Below, one piece after another: positions 53,695 through 63,673 of a stretch of DNA of 64,000 nt; the first letter of the stretch is position 1, and each line of letters begins with the position of its first letter. Below the pieces are notes generated by a model. That model was not told the DNA's origin, did not search any database, and was given only the letters and a program-made list of their open reading frames with translations. The DNA comes from Ichthyenterobacterium magnum. GTDB taxonomy: Bacteria > Bacteroidota > Bacteroidia > Flavobacteriales > Flavobacteriaceae. The stretch spans positions 186,001 to 250,000 of the forward strand of contig NZ_RAQJ01000002.1 in assembly GCF_003610635.1 (NCBI RefSeq), in the 5' to 3' direction. A program made the position numbers and the translations under genes.

Positions 53695-55578
53695 ATGAAG
53701 TATATCGTTTCATCCATTTTTGTAAGTCTATTATTTTTAGCATGTGGATCTTCAAAAACCGCAACTGTTAAGTTAGCAACTAATAGTCCTATTAATACTT
53801 ATATTGATTTAACTAAAGTTAAAGATGATAAAGTCCCTGTTGTTATTAATCCTGAACGATTTAATGTTCAAGAAGTAATTTACAGATTACCAAAAGTAGT
53901 TCAAGGCTCATATGATGTAAGTGATTTTGGAAGTTTTATAGATGATTTTAAGGCTTTCGATTATGAAGGTAATGAAATGGACGTTTCTAAAAAAGACACC
54001 AATTCGTGGGTAATTGCCAATGCTACAGCGTTAGATAAGATTACGTATTGGGTAAATGATAGTTATGACGTAGAGAATAATCCAGATTATCCAAAACTGT
54101 TTTCACCTCAAGGCACTAACATTCAGCCAAATAATTATGTGTTAAATCTTCATGGTTTTATTGGTTATTTCGATTCTTTAAAAAATGCTCAATATACTAT
54201 TGATATAACGGCTCCGGCTAACTTTAAGCGTTCTTCAGCTTTAGAAAACACAGCAATAAAGTCGAGTCCTGATGGTACAAAAATTACAACAAGCTATTTT
54301 GCACCTCGTTATTTTGATGTTACAGATAACCCAATGATGTATGGAGATTTGTCTGTTGAAGAGTTTATGGTTGGCGATATTAAAATTGTATTAAGTGTGT
54401 TTTCTCCAAATAAAGTGCATACAGCAGCAAGTTTAAAAGAAACAATCTATACAATGATGCAAGCCCAAAAAGCATATTTAAAAGATATTAATAGTACAAA
54501 ACGTTATGATATTTATTTATACTTATCTGATGAAAATGAAGGTTCGCCTACAGGTTTTGGTGCTTTAGAGCATCATACGGCGACAACAGTTGTTTTAAGA
54601 GAGAGTTCGTCTAAAGAGCGTCTTGCAAAATCTATGACTGATATCGTAGCTCATGAATTTTTTCATATACTAACACCACTTTCTGTGCATTCTGAAGATG
54701 TACATTATTTTGATTATAATGATCCTACATTTTCAAAACATCTATGGATGTACGAAGGATTGACAGAATATTTTGCTCAACATTTTCAAGTGCAACAAGG
54801 TTTGATAACTCCAGAAGAGTATTACAAAGTTATACTTAGAGAGATAATTTTATCGGGTCGCTATGATGATGCCATGAGTTTTACTGAAATGAGTGAGAAT
54901 GTTTTAAAAGAACCTTATGCTACAAACTATAATAACGTATACCAAAAAGGTGCTTTAATAGGTATGTGTATGGATATTTTACTACGTGAAGAAAGTAATG
55001 GTCAGCGCAGTATGCTATCTTTAATGAAAGAATTGTCTAATAAATATGGTAAAAATAGACCGTTTAATGATGATACTATTATTGAAGAAATTGTAAAAAT
55101 GACATATCCATCTATTGGTAATTTTTTAAATACATATGTAGTTGGTAACACGCCTATAGATTATAATACGTTTTTTAATAAAGCAGGCTTAGAGTTAGTA
55201 GAAGAGAAAACTGAAACAAACTATATTAGAGGTGGTTATGGTTATGTAGTTAAAGGTGATGAAGCAGAAGAAAAATTATTGTTTTCAGATGGTATAAAAC
55301 GTAATACATTTTGGTCTAGCCAAGATGTAAAAGAGAACGATTGGATTAAAGAAGTTAATGGGATAAAAGTAACTATGTTTAATGCTCAAACCATATTAGG
55401 ACAAATGTACCAATGGAAACCTGGTCAAGAAATTGAAGTTAAACTAGATAGAGCAGGAGCAGAAATAATTATTAATACTACATTAACAACAGCTTATACG
55501 TTATTTGAAAACTTAGTAGAAAAGAATAATGCTTCTAAAAAAGAAGTCGAATTACGAGATGCTTGGCTTAAAGGATAA
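53695..55578 (+). CDS. M61-family lipoprotein metallopeptidase with PDZ domain
   Basis: Lipoprotein: signal peptide with the lipobox FLAC and lipidated Cys17. An N-terminal beta-rich domain (about 30-190) precedes the gluzincin catalytic domain: zinc motif HEFFH at 320-324, third ligand probably Glu354 in YEGLTEYFAQ. A PDZ-like domain with GVKVTM-like substrate loop (WIKEVNGIKVTMFNAQ) closes the protein (about 500-600). The M61 family includes glycyl aminopeptidase of Sphingomonas; the substrate here is unknown. It probably faces the periplasm from the outer membrane. Confidence 0.9.
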   Translation: MKYIVSSIFVSLLFLACGSSKTATVKLATNSPINTYIDLTKVKDDKVPVVINPERFNVQEVIYRLPKVVQGSYDVSDFGSFIDDFKAFDYEGNEMDVSKKDTNSWVIANATALDKITYWVNDSYDVENNPDYPKLFSPQGTNIQPNNYVLNLHGFIGYFDSLKNAQYTIDITAPANFKRSSALENTAIKSSPDGTKITTSYFAPRYFDVTDNPMMYGDLSVEEFMVGDIKIVLSVFSPNKVHTAASLKETIYTMMQAQKAYLKDINSTKRYDIYLYLSDENEGSPTGFGALEHHTATTVVLRESSSKERLAKSMTDIVAHEFFHILTPLSVHSEDVHYFDYNDPTFSKHLWMYEGLTEYFAQHFQVQQGLITPEEYYKVILREIILSGRYDDAMSFTEMSENVLKEPYATNYNNVYQKGALIGMCMDILLREESNGQRSMLSLMKELSNKYGKNRPFNDDTIIEEIVKMTYPSIGNFLNTYVVGNTPIDYNTFFNKAGLELVEEKTETNYIRGGYGYVVKGDEAEEKLLFSDGIKRNTFWSSQDVKENDWIKEVNGIKVTMFNAQTILGQMYQWKPGQEIEVKLDRAGAEIIINTTLTTAYTLFENLVEKNNASKKEVELRDAWLKG

Positions 55579-55589
55579 GATTTATTAAG

Positions 55590-55868
55590 TTATAACTCTA
55601 AAAAGTTTTCAAACTTTTTAATAGAATCAAAAAAATCTTTTTTCTCTTTGTTTTCATTTAATTCTAATTCAAAAGAAAATTCAGTTTCAAAAAAACTATA
55701 TGAACAATTAACAGGCTGTAAATGGTTTTCTAATTCAATGTACATTAATAAAGTATTAACGACATTTTTTAAATCATTATTACTTTTAATTGAAAGACTT
55801 TTGATACCTACTTTATTTGAAAAAGCAGTTTTGAAAAAGTTTTTTTTAAATCTAAATGAATGTTTCAT
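55590..55868 (-). CDS. Small protein of unknown function
   Basis: A 92-residue frame ending LKKFENFLEL-like, with a hydrophilic, strand-rich composition (FFETEFSFELELNEN) and a central predicted helix. No family recognised. A plus-strand frame of 78 codons overlaps most of it, so one of the two is a shadow; I prefer this one because its charged, non-repetitive composition and its position (convergent with the M61 gene, same direction as the TIGR02757 gene upstream) are more gene-like. No promoter was identified. Confidence 0.45.
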   Translation of the reverse strand: MKHSFRFKKNFFKTAFSNKVGIKSLSIKSNNDLKNVVNTLLMYIELENHLQPVNCSYSFFETEFSFELELNENKEKKDFFDSIKKFENFLEL

Positions 55869-55917
55869 TTTTGGTTATAGTTAGGGATTTGCTATTAAAA
55901 TTTAACAAATATAATAA

Positions 55918-56682
55918 TTAAAAAGATTCAAAAACACCTAAGCCAAACAAAGCAAAGTCATATTTTACTGGATCATTGCTATCTAATTGTCGTAGAGCGA
56001 TATCTAATTCTAAAAGTGCTTTAGCATCATTTTGTTTTCTGTTTAACAAGCCTAATTTTCTTGCTACATTTCCAGAATGTACATCTAAAGGGCAAGATAA
56101 TTGAGCAGGAGATAGGTTTTGCCATATACCAAAATCTACACCGCAATTATCTTGCCTAATCATCCATCGTAAAAACATGTTAATACGTTTTGCTGCCGAG
56201 TTTTTTAATGGGTCACTAATATGTTTTTGTGTTCTTTGTAAATGAGGTGTTTCAAAAAAGTGTTGTTTTAATTTACTAATTGCAAATTGAAGCGAATTAG
56301 ATTTGGCATAAATATTAAATATAGGTTCTAAGCCATTATATTTAGTGTAAATATGCTGTAAACTCTTTATAAACTGAATAAAATCCTTGTTGTTGAAAGT
56401 ACGATGTACAAAACCTTCAAGGTTCTGTAGATCAAATTCTTGATGATTCATTACAAAATCATATGGAGAATTATCAAGCATTTGCATCATTCTATATGCA
56501 TTTTTAATAATACTTTTTCTATTTCCCCAAGCTATTGTTGCAGTTAAAAAACCTGCTATTTCAATATCTTCTTTTTTAGTAAATAGATGAGGGATTTGTA
56601 TAGGGTCACTCTCAATAAATCGTGGATGATTGTATTGTGAGACTTTACTATCTAAAAAATCTCTAAGCTCTTTTTGTGTCAA
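55918..56682 (-). CDS. TIGR02757 (DUF2400) family protein
   Basis: A 254-residue cytosolic protein with FLTATIAWGNRKSIIKNAYRMM and MFLRWMIRQDNCGVDFGIW plus the LDVHSGNVARKLGL segment; these strongly conserved stretches identify TIGR02757. The family is distantly like helix-hairpin-helix DNA glycosylases and is widespread in Bacteroidota and Spirochaetes, but no activity has been shown. No -7 box was recognised upstream. Confidence 0.9.
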   Translation of the reverse strand: MTQKELRDFLDSKVSQYNHPRFIESDPIQIPHLFTKKEDIEIAGFLTATIAWGNRKSIIKNAYRMMQMLDNSPYDFVMNHQEFDLQNLEGFVHRTFNNKDFIQFIKSLQHIYTKYNGLEPIFNIYAKSNSLQFAISKLKQHFFETPHLQRTQKHISDPLKNSAAKRINMFLRWMIRQDNCGVDFGIWQNLSPAQLSCPLDVHSGNVARKLGLLNRKQNDAKALLELDIALRQLDSNDPVKYDFALFGLGVFESF

Positions 56683-56874
56683 GGTTGCAGTTTAAATTGT
56701 AAATGTAATAATTCTTAATAAGTTTAATAAACAATGAAAATGAGTCTCTTGAAATTGTAATTTAAAAAATCTAACTTCGCTTATCAATAGATGTAAACAC
56801 TTGTACTGAGTTATCGAAGCATTAAAACAGCACATATTCGTGTACCATTACCTGCTAGCTGAAAAAAAAATGAG

Positions 56875-57713
56875 ATGCCAATAGAAAACATACCTGAAAT
56901 CTATATTAAGGAGAAAAAGGAAAATCCTGATTTGTTTGTGTACGATTTTAAAATGACCAATGATGTTGTTAAAAGTAAGGTCAATTTAGGAATGAATATG
57001 TTTAGCTTTTTACAAGTTGGGAAAAAGCAAGTACATTTTGCTGGAACAACAGTAGCAGTAAACAAAGACCAATCTTTATTATTAAAAAAAGGAAATTGGC
57101 TTTGGACAGAATTATTAGATACAGAGACTATTTATTATTGTAAACTCTTCTTCTTTTCAGAAAAAAACTAAAAGAGTTTCTAGAAAAGCACACAGAAAAC
57201 AGCAAAATAGTAAAAGAAGAAACACCTTATTTCATAATAAGAAATGATTCATACATTAGTTCATATCTAAATTCATTATCAACAATTAGTGAAGCACCAA
57301 CAGTTTTTATGGAGAATTTACTTTCTGTAAAGTTTGAAGAATTAATGCTTTATCTTTTACAAAAATATGGAAGAAAATTTGAACTTTATCTGCATTCTTT
57401 AATCATTAAAGAAACTTCACCTTTTAAAAAAATTGTAGAAAGCAAAATACATTCAAATCTAAAGCTAGAAGAAATTGCTTTTTTATGTAATATGAGTTTA
57501 TCTACTTTTAAACGCCATTTTATTAAAGAATATAAAACATCACCCGGAAAATGGCTTCAGGACAAACGACTTCAAAAAGCAAAAGAAACTTTAGAGCTCG
57601 ATAATTTAAAACCGTCGGACATTTATTTAGATTTTGGCTATAACAATCTTTCAAACTTTAGTATTGCCTTTAAAAACAAATTCGGAATTAATCCAAGTGA
57701 AATAAATTCATAA
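56875..57713 (+). pseudogene. AraC-family regulator interrupted by a frameshift at an A7 run
   Basis: Two adjacent frames together make one AraC protein. Frame 1 (56875-57171, 98 codons) carries the N-terminal sensing domain and stops just after GAA AAA AAC TAA. Frame 2 is open from before 57162 to 57713 and ends in an AraC DNA-binding domain (LEEIAFLCNMSLSTFKRHF, DIYLDFGYNNLSNFSIAF). Moving by -1 at 57161-57167, a run of seven A in A-AAA-AAC, joins them into about 279 residues, the usual length for this kind of regulator. It may be a decayed gene, a phase-variable tract, a programmed frameshift or a sequencing error; these cannot be separated here. The HbpS-like gene that follows is its likely target. 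Confidence 0.75.
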
Positions 57714-57801
57714 GTTTCTTATTTCAGCTTCGTTTTTAAACTTGACCTTTTTTCATAAGTTATTGAACTGTTTTAGTAATTCATAATGACAACTCTCATT
57801 G

Positions 57802-57809
57802 TAGATTTG
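57802..57809 (+). promoter_or_regulatory. -7 box for the HbpS-like gene
   Basis: TAGATTTG, 34 bases before the ATG at 57844. Confidence 0.4.
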
Positions 57810-57843
57810 CATCAGAATAATAACAATACTAAAACATAAAATT

Positions 57844-58242
57844 ATGAACATTACATTAGAACAAGCAGAAAAAGCAATTGTAGCAGCAAAAGAAAAATCT
57901 ACAGCAATCGACACAAAAATGAATATTGCAGTTGTAGATGCTGGAGCAAATTTAGTAGCATTTGGTAGAATGGATGGTGCTTGGTTAGGCTCACTTGATA
58001 TATCAATTAAAAAAGCAAAAACAGCTCGTTTTTTTGATATGAATACTGGAATTATTGGAGAGTTATCTCAACCAGGACAACCTTTATTTAATATAGAACA
58101 TTCAAATAATGGATTGATTACTTTTCCAGGTGGTGTACCAATTAAAAACGCAAATGGCGAAATTATTGGAGCTATTGGAGTAAGCGGAAGTTCGGTTGAA
58201 AACGACCATACAGTTGCAGAAGCTGGAGCATCAGCAATATAA
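57844..58242 (+). CDS. GlcG/HbpS-family small protein
   Basis: A 132-residue protein of the GlcG/HbpS (DUF336) family: [36 protein letters not shown] near the middle and a glycine-rich [21 protein letters not shown]-terminus. Members are octameric and include a heme-binding stress protein of Streptomyces and a gene of the glycolate locus; a precise role is unknown here. It has its own -7 box and is followed by a terminator (58264-58303), downstream of the frameshifted AraC-type regulator. Confidence 0.9.
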   Translation: MNITLEQAEKAIVAAKEKSTAIDTKMNIAVVDAGANLVAFGRMDGAWLGSLDISIKKAKTARFFDMNTGIIGELSQPGQPLFNIEHSNNGLITFPGGVPIKNANGEIIGAIGVSGSSVENDHTVAEAGASAI

Positions 58243-58263
58243 ATTATGAGTGATTAATAGCAA

Positions 58264-58303
58264 GAAAGAGGATTTACTGATTATTAGTAATCCTCTTTTT
58301 TTT
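58264..58303 (+). terminator. Rho-independent terminator
   Basis: AAGAGGATT and AATCCTCTT form a 9-base-pair stem with an internal ACT/AGT extension, then a run of eight T. It lies between the HbpS-like and YqhA genes. Confidence 0.85.
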
Positions 58304-58314
58304 ACCAAATAATT

Positions 58315-58827
58315 ATGAAAAAAACATTCTATCTATTTCGTTATATAAGCTGGATTTCTATCATAGGATCACTTCTTGGCTCGCTTTTACTTTTTGTCGT
58401 TGGCGCCTTAAAAACCTTTAACGCTTTTAGAGTAGTGCTTTTCGATTATATTCCAAAAGACAAAGCACATTTACATACAGCAGATATTGCGACAACATAT
58501 CTGATTAAATCATTGGACACGTTTTTAATAGCTTTAGTACTTTTCATTTTTGCACACGGCGTATATACTTTGTTTATTTCAAACAAAAAGTATGATGATG
58601 GAAACGGTGTGTTAAAATGGATTAGAACACCAAATATTGGTCATTTAAAAAATGTACTTGCCGAAGTTATTGTCATTATCCTATTTGTAAAATTTCTTGA
58701 AGTCGTATTTGTGAATATTGACAACCTCAAATGGGAAATTTTAATACTTCCAGCATCTATTCTGCTGTTAGCATTAGGATTAAAATTTTTAAGTCTAAAT
58801 AAAGAAGAAATAAGCAATGAAAAATAA
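58315..58827 (+). CDS. YqhA/UPF0114-family membrane protein
   Basis: A 170-residue protein with four hydrophobic helices (about 12-32, 58-80, 105-130, 138-158), starting with FRYISWISIIGSLLGSLLLFVVGALKTF, a pattern typical of YqhA. Function unknown. Its last 11 bases overlap the start of the aquaporin gene, so the two are co-translated. Confidence 0.85.
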   Translation: MKKTFYLFRYISWISIIGSLLGSLLLFVVGALKTFNAFRVVLFDYIPKDKAHLHTADIATTYLIKSLDTFLIALVLFIFAHGVYTLFISNKKYDDGNGVLKWIRTPNIGHLKNVLAEVIVIILFVKFLEVVFVNIDNLKWEILILPASILLLALGLKFLSLNKEEISNEK

Positions 58828-59473
58828 CGAGACAAAAAAATATATTGCCGAATTTATTGGCACTTTTGCATTAGTTTTTTGTGGTACAGGAGCAATAATT
58901 GTAAACGAGCAATCCAATGGAAGTTTAGGTTTATTAGGAATCGCATTAACTTTTGGAATCATAATTAGTGCTATGATTTATATTTTCGGAAATACTTCTG
59001 GAGCACATATTAATCCAGCTGTAACTATAGCTTTGGTCATTGGAAAGTTAACGTCAAAAAGAGATGCTCTATTCTATATTTTAGCCCAAATTTTGGGAGC
59101 AATTATGGCAAGTGGTTTGCTAAAATTTATTTTTCCAGAAAACCAAACATTAGGCGCTACAATTCCTTCTGGAGAATTACTGCAATCGTTCATTTTAGAA
59201 TTTGTTTTAACCTTCTTTTTAATGCTTACGATTTTAGGAGTAACATCTAAAAAAGAATTTTCAAATGTAGCAGGACTAATAATTGGATTAGTTGTTGCAG
59301 GAATTATTTTATTTGCAGGTCCAATTTCTGGAGGCTCATTTAATCCTGCAAGAAGTTTGGCACCTGCAATTGTATCTGGAAACTTCACTGCGTTATGGAT
59401 TTATATTATTGCGTCAACATTTGGAGCAATAATAGCTATGTTAGTTTGGAAAGCAATTAACAAAACGGAATAA
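58817..59473 (+). CDS. MIP-family aquaporin
   Basis: A 218-residue channel with six membrane helices and both half-helix NPA loops: SGAHINPAVTIA and SGGSFNPARSLAP. The second loop, NPARS, fits water-specific aquaporins more than glycerol facilitators, which have a longer loop with aspartate. At 218 residues it is close to AqpZ size. It is co-translated with YqhA; the D element of the cassette-like family follows its stop. Confidence 0.92.
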   Translation: MKNNETKKYIAEFIGTFALVFCGTGAIIVNEQSNGSLGLLGIALTFGIIISAMIYIFGNTSGAHINPAVTIALVIGKLTSKRDALFYILAQILGAIMASGLLKFIFPENQTLGATIPSGELLQSFILEFVLTFFLMLTILGVTSKKEFSNVAGLIIGLVVAGIILFAGPISGGSFNPARSLAPAIVSGNFTALWIYIIASTFGAIIAMLVWKAINKTE

Positions 59474-59483
59474 AAGTCAACTG

Positions 59484-59511
59484 ATAATAACGTATATAAA
59501 AAATAACTGTT
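59484..59511 (+). repeat. Cassette-junction-like element D
   Basis: GATAATAACGTATATAAAAAAT, directly downstream of the aquaporin gene and in its direction. It shares TAACGTRTATAA with element B (read in the direction of its gene). Only one arm is seen. Confidence 0.35.
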
Positions 59512-59616
59512 AGGAGCCAAACTCAAAGTTAAGTTCTTTTCTGTTCTGTTGTCTTTGTTTTAAACAGAAATTAGCACATAATAATCTGCTACCTTTCATA
59601 TACAAACTGAATAAAG

Positions 59617-60279
59617 TTAACTCACAATTTTACCATCTACCATAGTTAGTTTTCTGTCTGCCATATTTGCTAGATCTTCATTGTGTGTAACTATAACAAA
59701 GGTTTGTCCAAATTCATCACGAAGTTTAAAAAATAAATGGTGAAGATTCTCTGCAGATTCACTATCTAGATTTCCAGAAGGCTCATCGGCAAAAATTAAA
59801 CTTGGGTTGTTAATTAAAGCTCTGGCTACAGCAACACGTTGTTGCTCACCACCAGATAGCTCGTTTGGTTTATGGTGATATCTGTTTTTTAAACCTAAAA
59901 AATCTAATAACTCTTTTGCTTTTGTTTCTGCTTCAGGTTGTTTAATGCCTTTTATAAAAGCTGGTAAGCAAACGTTTTCTAAAGCATTAAATTCTGGTAA
60001 CAATTGGTGGAACTGAAATATAAAACCAAGATGTTCATTTCTAAATTTTGCAAGTGCTTTATCATTTAAAGTATCAATGTTTATATCATTAATAATAAGC
60101 TCACTATCTCTTTGAGAAGTTATTTTATCTAATGTGCCTAGTATTTGGAGTAAGGTTGTTTTTCCTGCTCCAGAAGCACCTACAATAGACACAATTTCTC
60201 CTTTAGAAATATTTAAGTTTACACCTTTTAGTACGTGCAAATCACTATAATACTTATGAATGTTTTTGGCTTTAATCAT
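59617..60279 (-). CDS. ABC transporter ATP-binding protein (LolD/MacB type)
   Basis: A 220-residue ATPase with Walker [10 protein letters not shown] (near 34-42), signature [15 protein letters not shown] (near 145), Walker [15 protein letters not shown] and a switch histidine (THNEDLA). The SGNLDSE segment and short length place it in the LolD/MacB/FtsE-like group that works with membrane subunits of the FtsX/LolC kind. The partner permease is not in the window, so LolD function in lipoprotein release is only a possibility. Confidence 0.92.
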   Translation of the reverse strand: MIKAKNIHKYYSDLHVLKGVNLNISKGEIVSIVGASGAGKTTLLQILGTLDKITSQRDSELIINDINIDTLNDKALAKFRNEHLGFIFQFHQLLPEFNALENVCLPAFIKGIKQPEAETKAKELLDFLGLKNRYHHKPNELSGGEQQRVAVARALINNPSLIFADEPSGNLDSESAENLHHLFFKLRDEFGQTFVIVTHNEDLANMADRKLTMVDGKIVS

Positions 60280-60327
60280 GCATGAAAAATAAAGTGTTAA
60301 TTTACTACTTTATCATCTGTTGCACAA

Positions 60328-62808
60328 TTAAGAATTACTTTTCTTTTTAAAGACGTTTTTTAAACTACTATAGTCTATAAAATACTGCAAGCGTAAAGAA
60401 AACGTATGCTGTATAGGTTGGTCTAATAGCGTATTTAAGCTTTCAAAGTAGCTGTCTTCTGATGCAGTATCACGATTAAATAAACGATTTCTATATAACG
60501 CGGTTAGAAAACTGCCTGGAGCAAATTGCCACGAGTAGCCTAAGTCTAAATTCCAAGTGTTAAAGTTAATATTTGGGTCATCATCTAAATCTAGAGTAGT
60601 GTAGCCTAAATCTTGTGTTAGTCTTCCGTTGTTTTGTAACGTATATAAATCATTATCGTATGTTACCGTATCCCAATTGTTTCTAAAGGTTAAGGTTAAA
60701 GAATGAAAGGAGTTAAAGTTATAGCTTCCAGAGATGCTATTTGTGAGAGAAAGCCTATCACGTTGCCCAAAAATAATATCGTCATCTATAGTAGATACAT
60801 AACCGCGACCATTTTTTGTGTTGTCTGAGTTTATAGAGTAGGTTATTAGAAGCTTGTCAGTAAACCTAAATCTTGGGCTAAATCCAAACCAAAATGAGTT
60901 AGAGTGCTTTCTTGCTTTTTCAAAAAAAGTTGCGCCACCAACATTGGCATCAAAGGCAAAAAACTTATTATAATTTGTAGATACCCAAACATTTGTATTA
61001 AAGCGGTTTTCGTATATAAAGAAGCGTCCTTCTGTTCTTGGTTCAAAATAATCAAATTGTTTTCCAAACTGATGATTAACATTACCACCAAAATTATGTA
61101 GTGTTTTAGTTTGGGCGTTAAAACTAATACCTCCATTTCCTCCAGTATATGTACTAGGGTTTGCTAGCCTTCTATAGTTAATCCAAGTGCCAATGTAAAA
61201 ATTGTTGAGTTTATTGGTAGGTTCAAAAGTGCGATATGAGAAATCTGCACCAAAGTTGTTAAAATTATTACGCTGTTGTAAACCTAAATCATTAATATTA
61301 TATTTTGTGTCTGCAAAACTGTGGTCAAAACTATATCTATAATTTCCGTGAGCTTTTCTAATAAAAAAGAACGAACTATAGCCAGTTTCTGTTTTACCAT
61401 CATTACTTACATTACTCATCTTTACTTGACCTTCAATATTGTAGGTGTTTCTTTTATTAGTAATATCTGCTAATAGGCCAGTTACGTTAGCGTCTCTAAA
61501 GTGACCTTCTCTCATTACATTAGTGTTAATCAAGCTTATTGAGGAGTTACCATTAAATTGTTGGTCTAAAACAATGATGTTATAATTTGCTGTAGGTTCT
61601 ACAACTTCATGTCTGTTTGTTATAACAGTCTCTAATGTATTAGTTGTAGTGTTTAAAATTTCTTCGGTTTTCTGTATTGTCGTTTCAGTTTTTTCGGTTA
61701 CTGCGTTAAATACACCTATACCTAATCCATTTTTTGTACGACCAGAAAGTTTTATGGCATTTAAAACCTTTACTTCTTTTGGGTAATTTATAAATTCTTC
61801 ATTGTCTTCAAGTTCAATATCTCCAGTTGGACTATTGCCTATGCGTCTAGAGAAAAAGAGTCTACCTTTACTAAATAAATCGACACCTTCTTTAAAAAAC
61901 TGTCGCTGTTCTCCAAAAGTTTGCTCAAAAGGACCGAGGTTTAAAGTCAGGTTATCGAAAGCAGCTTGGCTAAAATCTGGGATGAGTGTTGCATCAATTG
62001 TAAAGTTTTCTGTAATACCATATTTTACATCTAATCCAATATTAAAATTAGTTTTTGTTTCTCCATCAAATGTTTTAAGAATTCCAGAAGTAAATGGGTA
62101 AAAGCTTAATCGAGTTGGAGGTTCTATGTTTTTAATTCCAGTGAGTTCCCCATGGTATAAGCCTAAGTTTCCTTGGGTAACATCTATAGGGTTCCAAGTA
62201 AATTGAGAACGATCTCTCCTAAAATGTCTGTGAAATTGTAATCCCCAAGTTTGTATGTCTTGGTTAGAAAAACGAAGTGCTCTATATGGTATTTTTATTT
62301 CAAAAACCCAACCATCATCTACAATTTTTACAGCACTATCCCAAACGGCATTCCATCCATAATCTTCTCCATTATTTGGTGTTACCACCGCATCTGCTTG
62401 AGTTCCAGAAGGGAAAACTATAAAGAAAGTATCATTTTGCGCATCGTTATTTGGATTAAGCACAACGATAAAATAATCGTTTTGCCCAAAACTATCTCTA
62501 CTTGTTATTTGGTTCATGATTTTTGAAGGATCATCATATAAGTGAGCTCCAAAGTATATGGCATCATCATCATAGGTTACTTTTACTTCTGTTCTAATTT
62601 GGGTTGAGTCCTGAATTCCCATTTTTGGTCTAAACTGGACAAAATCTTTTGCAATCTCAATATTTCTCCAAACATCATCATCTAAAACACCATCTATTTT
62701 TGGTGCGTTTGCTGCCTTGGTTATATTAAGTGATTTTTTATCTTGAGCAAAAGATGTTAAAGTAAAACAGCAAGTTAATAACAAGAAAAGTGTGTGATGG
62801 TTTTTCAT
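60328..62808 (-). CDS. Exported DUF5916 protein with carbohydrate-binding-like domain
   Basis: An 826-residue exported protein: signal peptide (1-21, ending SFAQ), a CBM9-like beta-sandwich (about 30-215, with APKIDGVLDDDVWRN and DDAIYFGAHLYDDP) and a large strand-rich region (about 220-826) that ends in the pattern FSLRLQYFIDYSSL of an outer membrane barrel, as in DUF5916. These proteins are common in Bacteroidota and their function is unknown; surface exposure and sugar binding are inferred. Transcribed in the same direction as, and upstream of, the LolD-type gene, with 48 bases between. Confidence 0.9.
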   Translation of the reverse strand: MKNHHTLFLLLTCCFTLTSFAQDKKSLNITKAANAPKIDGVLDDDVWRNIEIAKDFVQFRPKMGIQDSTQIRTEVKVTYDDDAIYFGAHLYDDPSKIMNQITSRDSFGQNDYFIVVLNPNNDAQNDTFFIVFPSGTQADAVVTPNNGEDYGWNAVWDSAVKIVDDGWVFEIKIPYRALRFSNQDIQTWGLQFHRHFRRDRSQFTWNPIDVTQGNLGLYHGELTGIKNIEPPTRLSFYPFTSGILKTFDGETKTNFNIGLDVKYGITENFTIDATLIPDFSQAAFDNLTLNLGPFEQTFGEQRQFFKEGVDLFSKGRLFFSRRIGNSPTGDIELEDNEEFINYPKEVKVLNAIKLSGRTKNGLGIGVFNAVTEKTETTIQKTEEILNTTTNTLETVITNRHEVVEPTANYNIIVLDQQFNGNSSISLINTNVMREGHFRDANVTGLLADITNKRNTYNIEGQVKMSNVSNDGKTETGYSSFFFIRKAHGNYRYSFDHSFADTKYNINDLGLQQRNNFNNFGADFSYRTFEPTNKLNNFYIGTWINYRRLANPSTYTGGNGGISFNAQTKTLHNFGGNVNHQFGKQFDYFEPRTEGRFFIYENRFNTNVWVSTNYNKFFAFDANVGGATFFEKARKHSNSFWFGFSPRFRFTDKLLITYSINSDNTKNGRGYVSTIDDDIIFGQRDRLSLTNSISGSYNFNSFHSLTLTFRNNWDTVTYDNDLYTLQNNGRLTQDLGYTTLDLDDDPNINFNTWNLDLGYSWQFAPGSFLTALYRNRLFNRDTASEDSYFESLNTLLDQPIQHTFSLRLQYFIDYSSLKNVFKKKSNS

Positions 62809-62954
62809 GATTGATTAATGATTGACTGATGATGAAACTGTAATTCTAAATTAAAGACATATATTAATTTAATTTGTTACAGATTATATCACAAATTTAT
62901 AGAGGTTAGTATCAGGTTTTTCACAACTAAACGTTAAAAACTACTTTAAGGTGT

Positions 62955-62962
62955 TAATTTTG
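62955..62962 (+). promoter_or_regulatory. -7 box for folE
   Basis: TAATTTTG, 66 bases before the ATG at 63029. Confidence 0.35.
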
Positions 62963-63028
62963 TAGTAAGTTTTGTTTAAACATGAGACTAAAGTATTTTG
63001 CTTATTTTTATTTAAAACTTTATTGTAG

Positions 63029-63625
63029 ATGCCATATAGAAAATTTGAAGAATATAATATTAAAGTGACAGACGATGTTAAAGCCCGTTACAAAAATATA
63101 ATTGAAGATTTAGGAGAAGATACATCACGTGATGGATTATTAAAAACACCCGAGCGTGCCTCGAAAGCTATGCAGTTTTTAACTCAAGGTTATCAGCAAG
63201 ATGCTTCAGAGATTTTAAAAAGTGCAATGTTTGCGGAGTCTTATAATGAAATGGTGATAGTAAAGGATATTGAATTATACTCACTTTGTGAACATCATAT
63301 ATTACCTTTTTTTGGTAAAGCGCATATAGCATATATTCCTAATGGACATATTGTAGGTCTGAGTAAAATACCTAGAATAGTCGATGTTTTTGCAAGACGT
63401 TTACAGGTGCAAGAGCGCTTAACCGAACAAATTCTAGATTGTATAAATAATACACTTAAACCTGAAGGCGTAGCTGTTGTTATAGAAGCGTCTCATATGT
63501 GTATGATGATGCGTGGTGTACAAAAACAAAATTCTACAACTACTACTTCGGGGTTTAGAGGTGCTTTTAAAAACATTGAAACGAGAACTGAGTTTTTAAA
63601 ATTGATAAGTGAAAAGCTGTCATAG
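63029..63625 (+). CDS. folE: GTP cyclohydrolase I (FolE type)
   Basis: Converts GTP to 7,8-dihydroneopterin triphosphate, the first step to tetrahydrofolate and other pterins. Zinc ligands Cys87 and His90 in [10 protein letters not shown] and Cys158 in SHMCMMMRG are all present, as are the [22 protein letters not shown] and [12 protein letters not shown] segments. The 198-residue length is normal for FolE. Followed 48 bases later by a small membrane protein gene in the same direction. Confidence 0.96.
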   Translation: MPYRKFEEYNIKVTDDVKARYKNIIEDLGEDTSRDGLLKTPERASKAMQFLTQGYQQDASEILKSAMFAESYNEMVIVKDIELYSLCEHHILPFFGKAHIAYIPNGHIVGLSKIPRIVDVFARRLQVQERLTEQILDCINNTLKPEGVAVVIEASHMCMMMRGVQKQNSTTTTSGFRGAFKNIETRTEFLKLISEKLS

Positions 63626-63673
63626 TAATATTTTGGTATGTTTCTTGTTTACAGTTAATTAAAAACTTAATTA

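Noticed and set aside
55648-55884. 78-codon plus-strand frame
   Set aside because: Overlaps the 92-residue minus-strand frame almost fully; composition (many Phe, Leu, Lys) fits an antisense shadow better.
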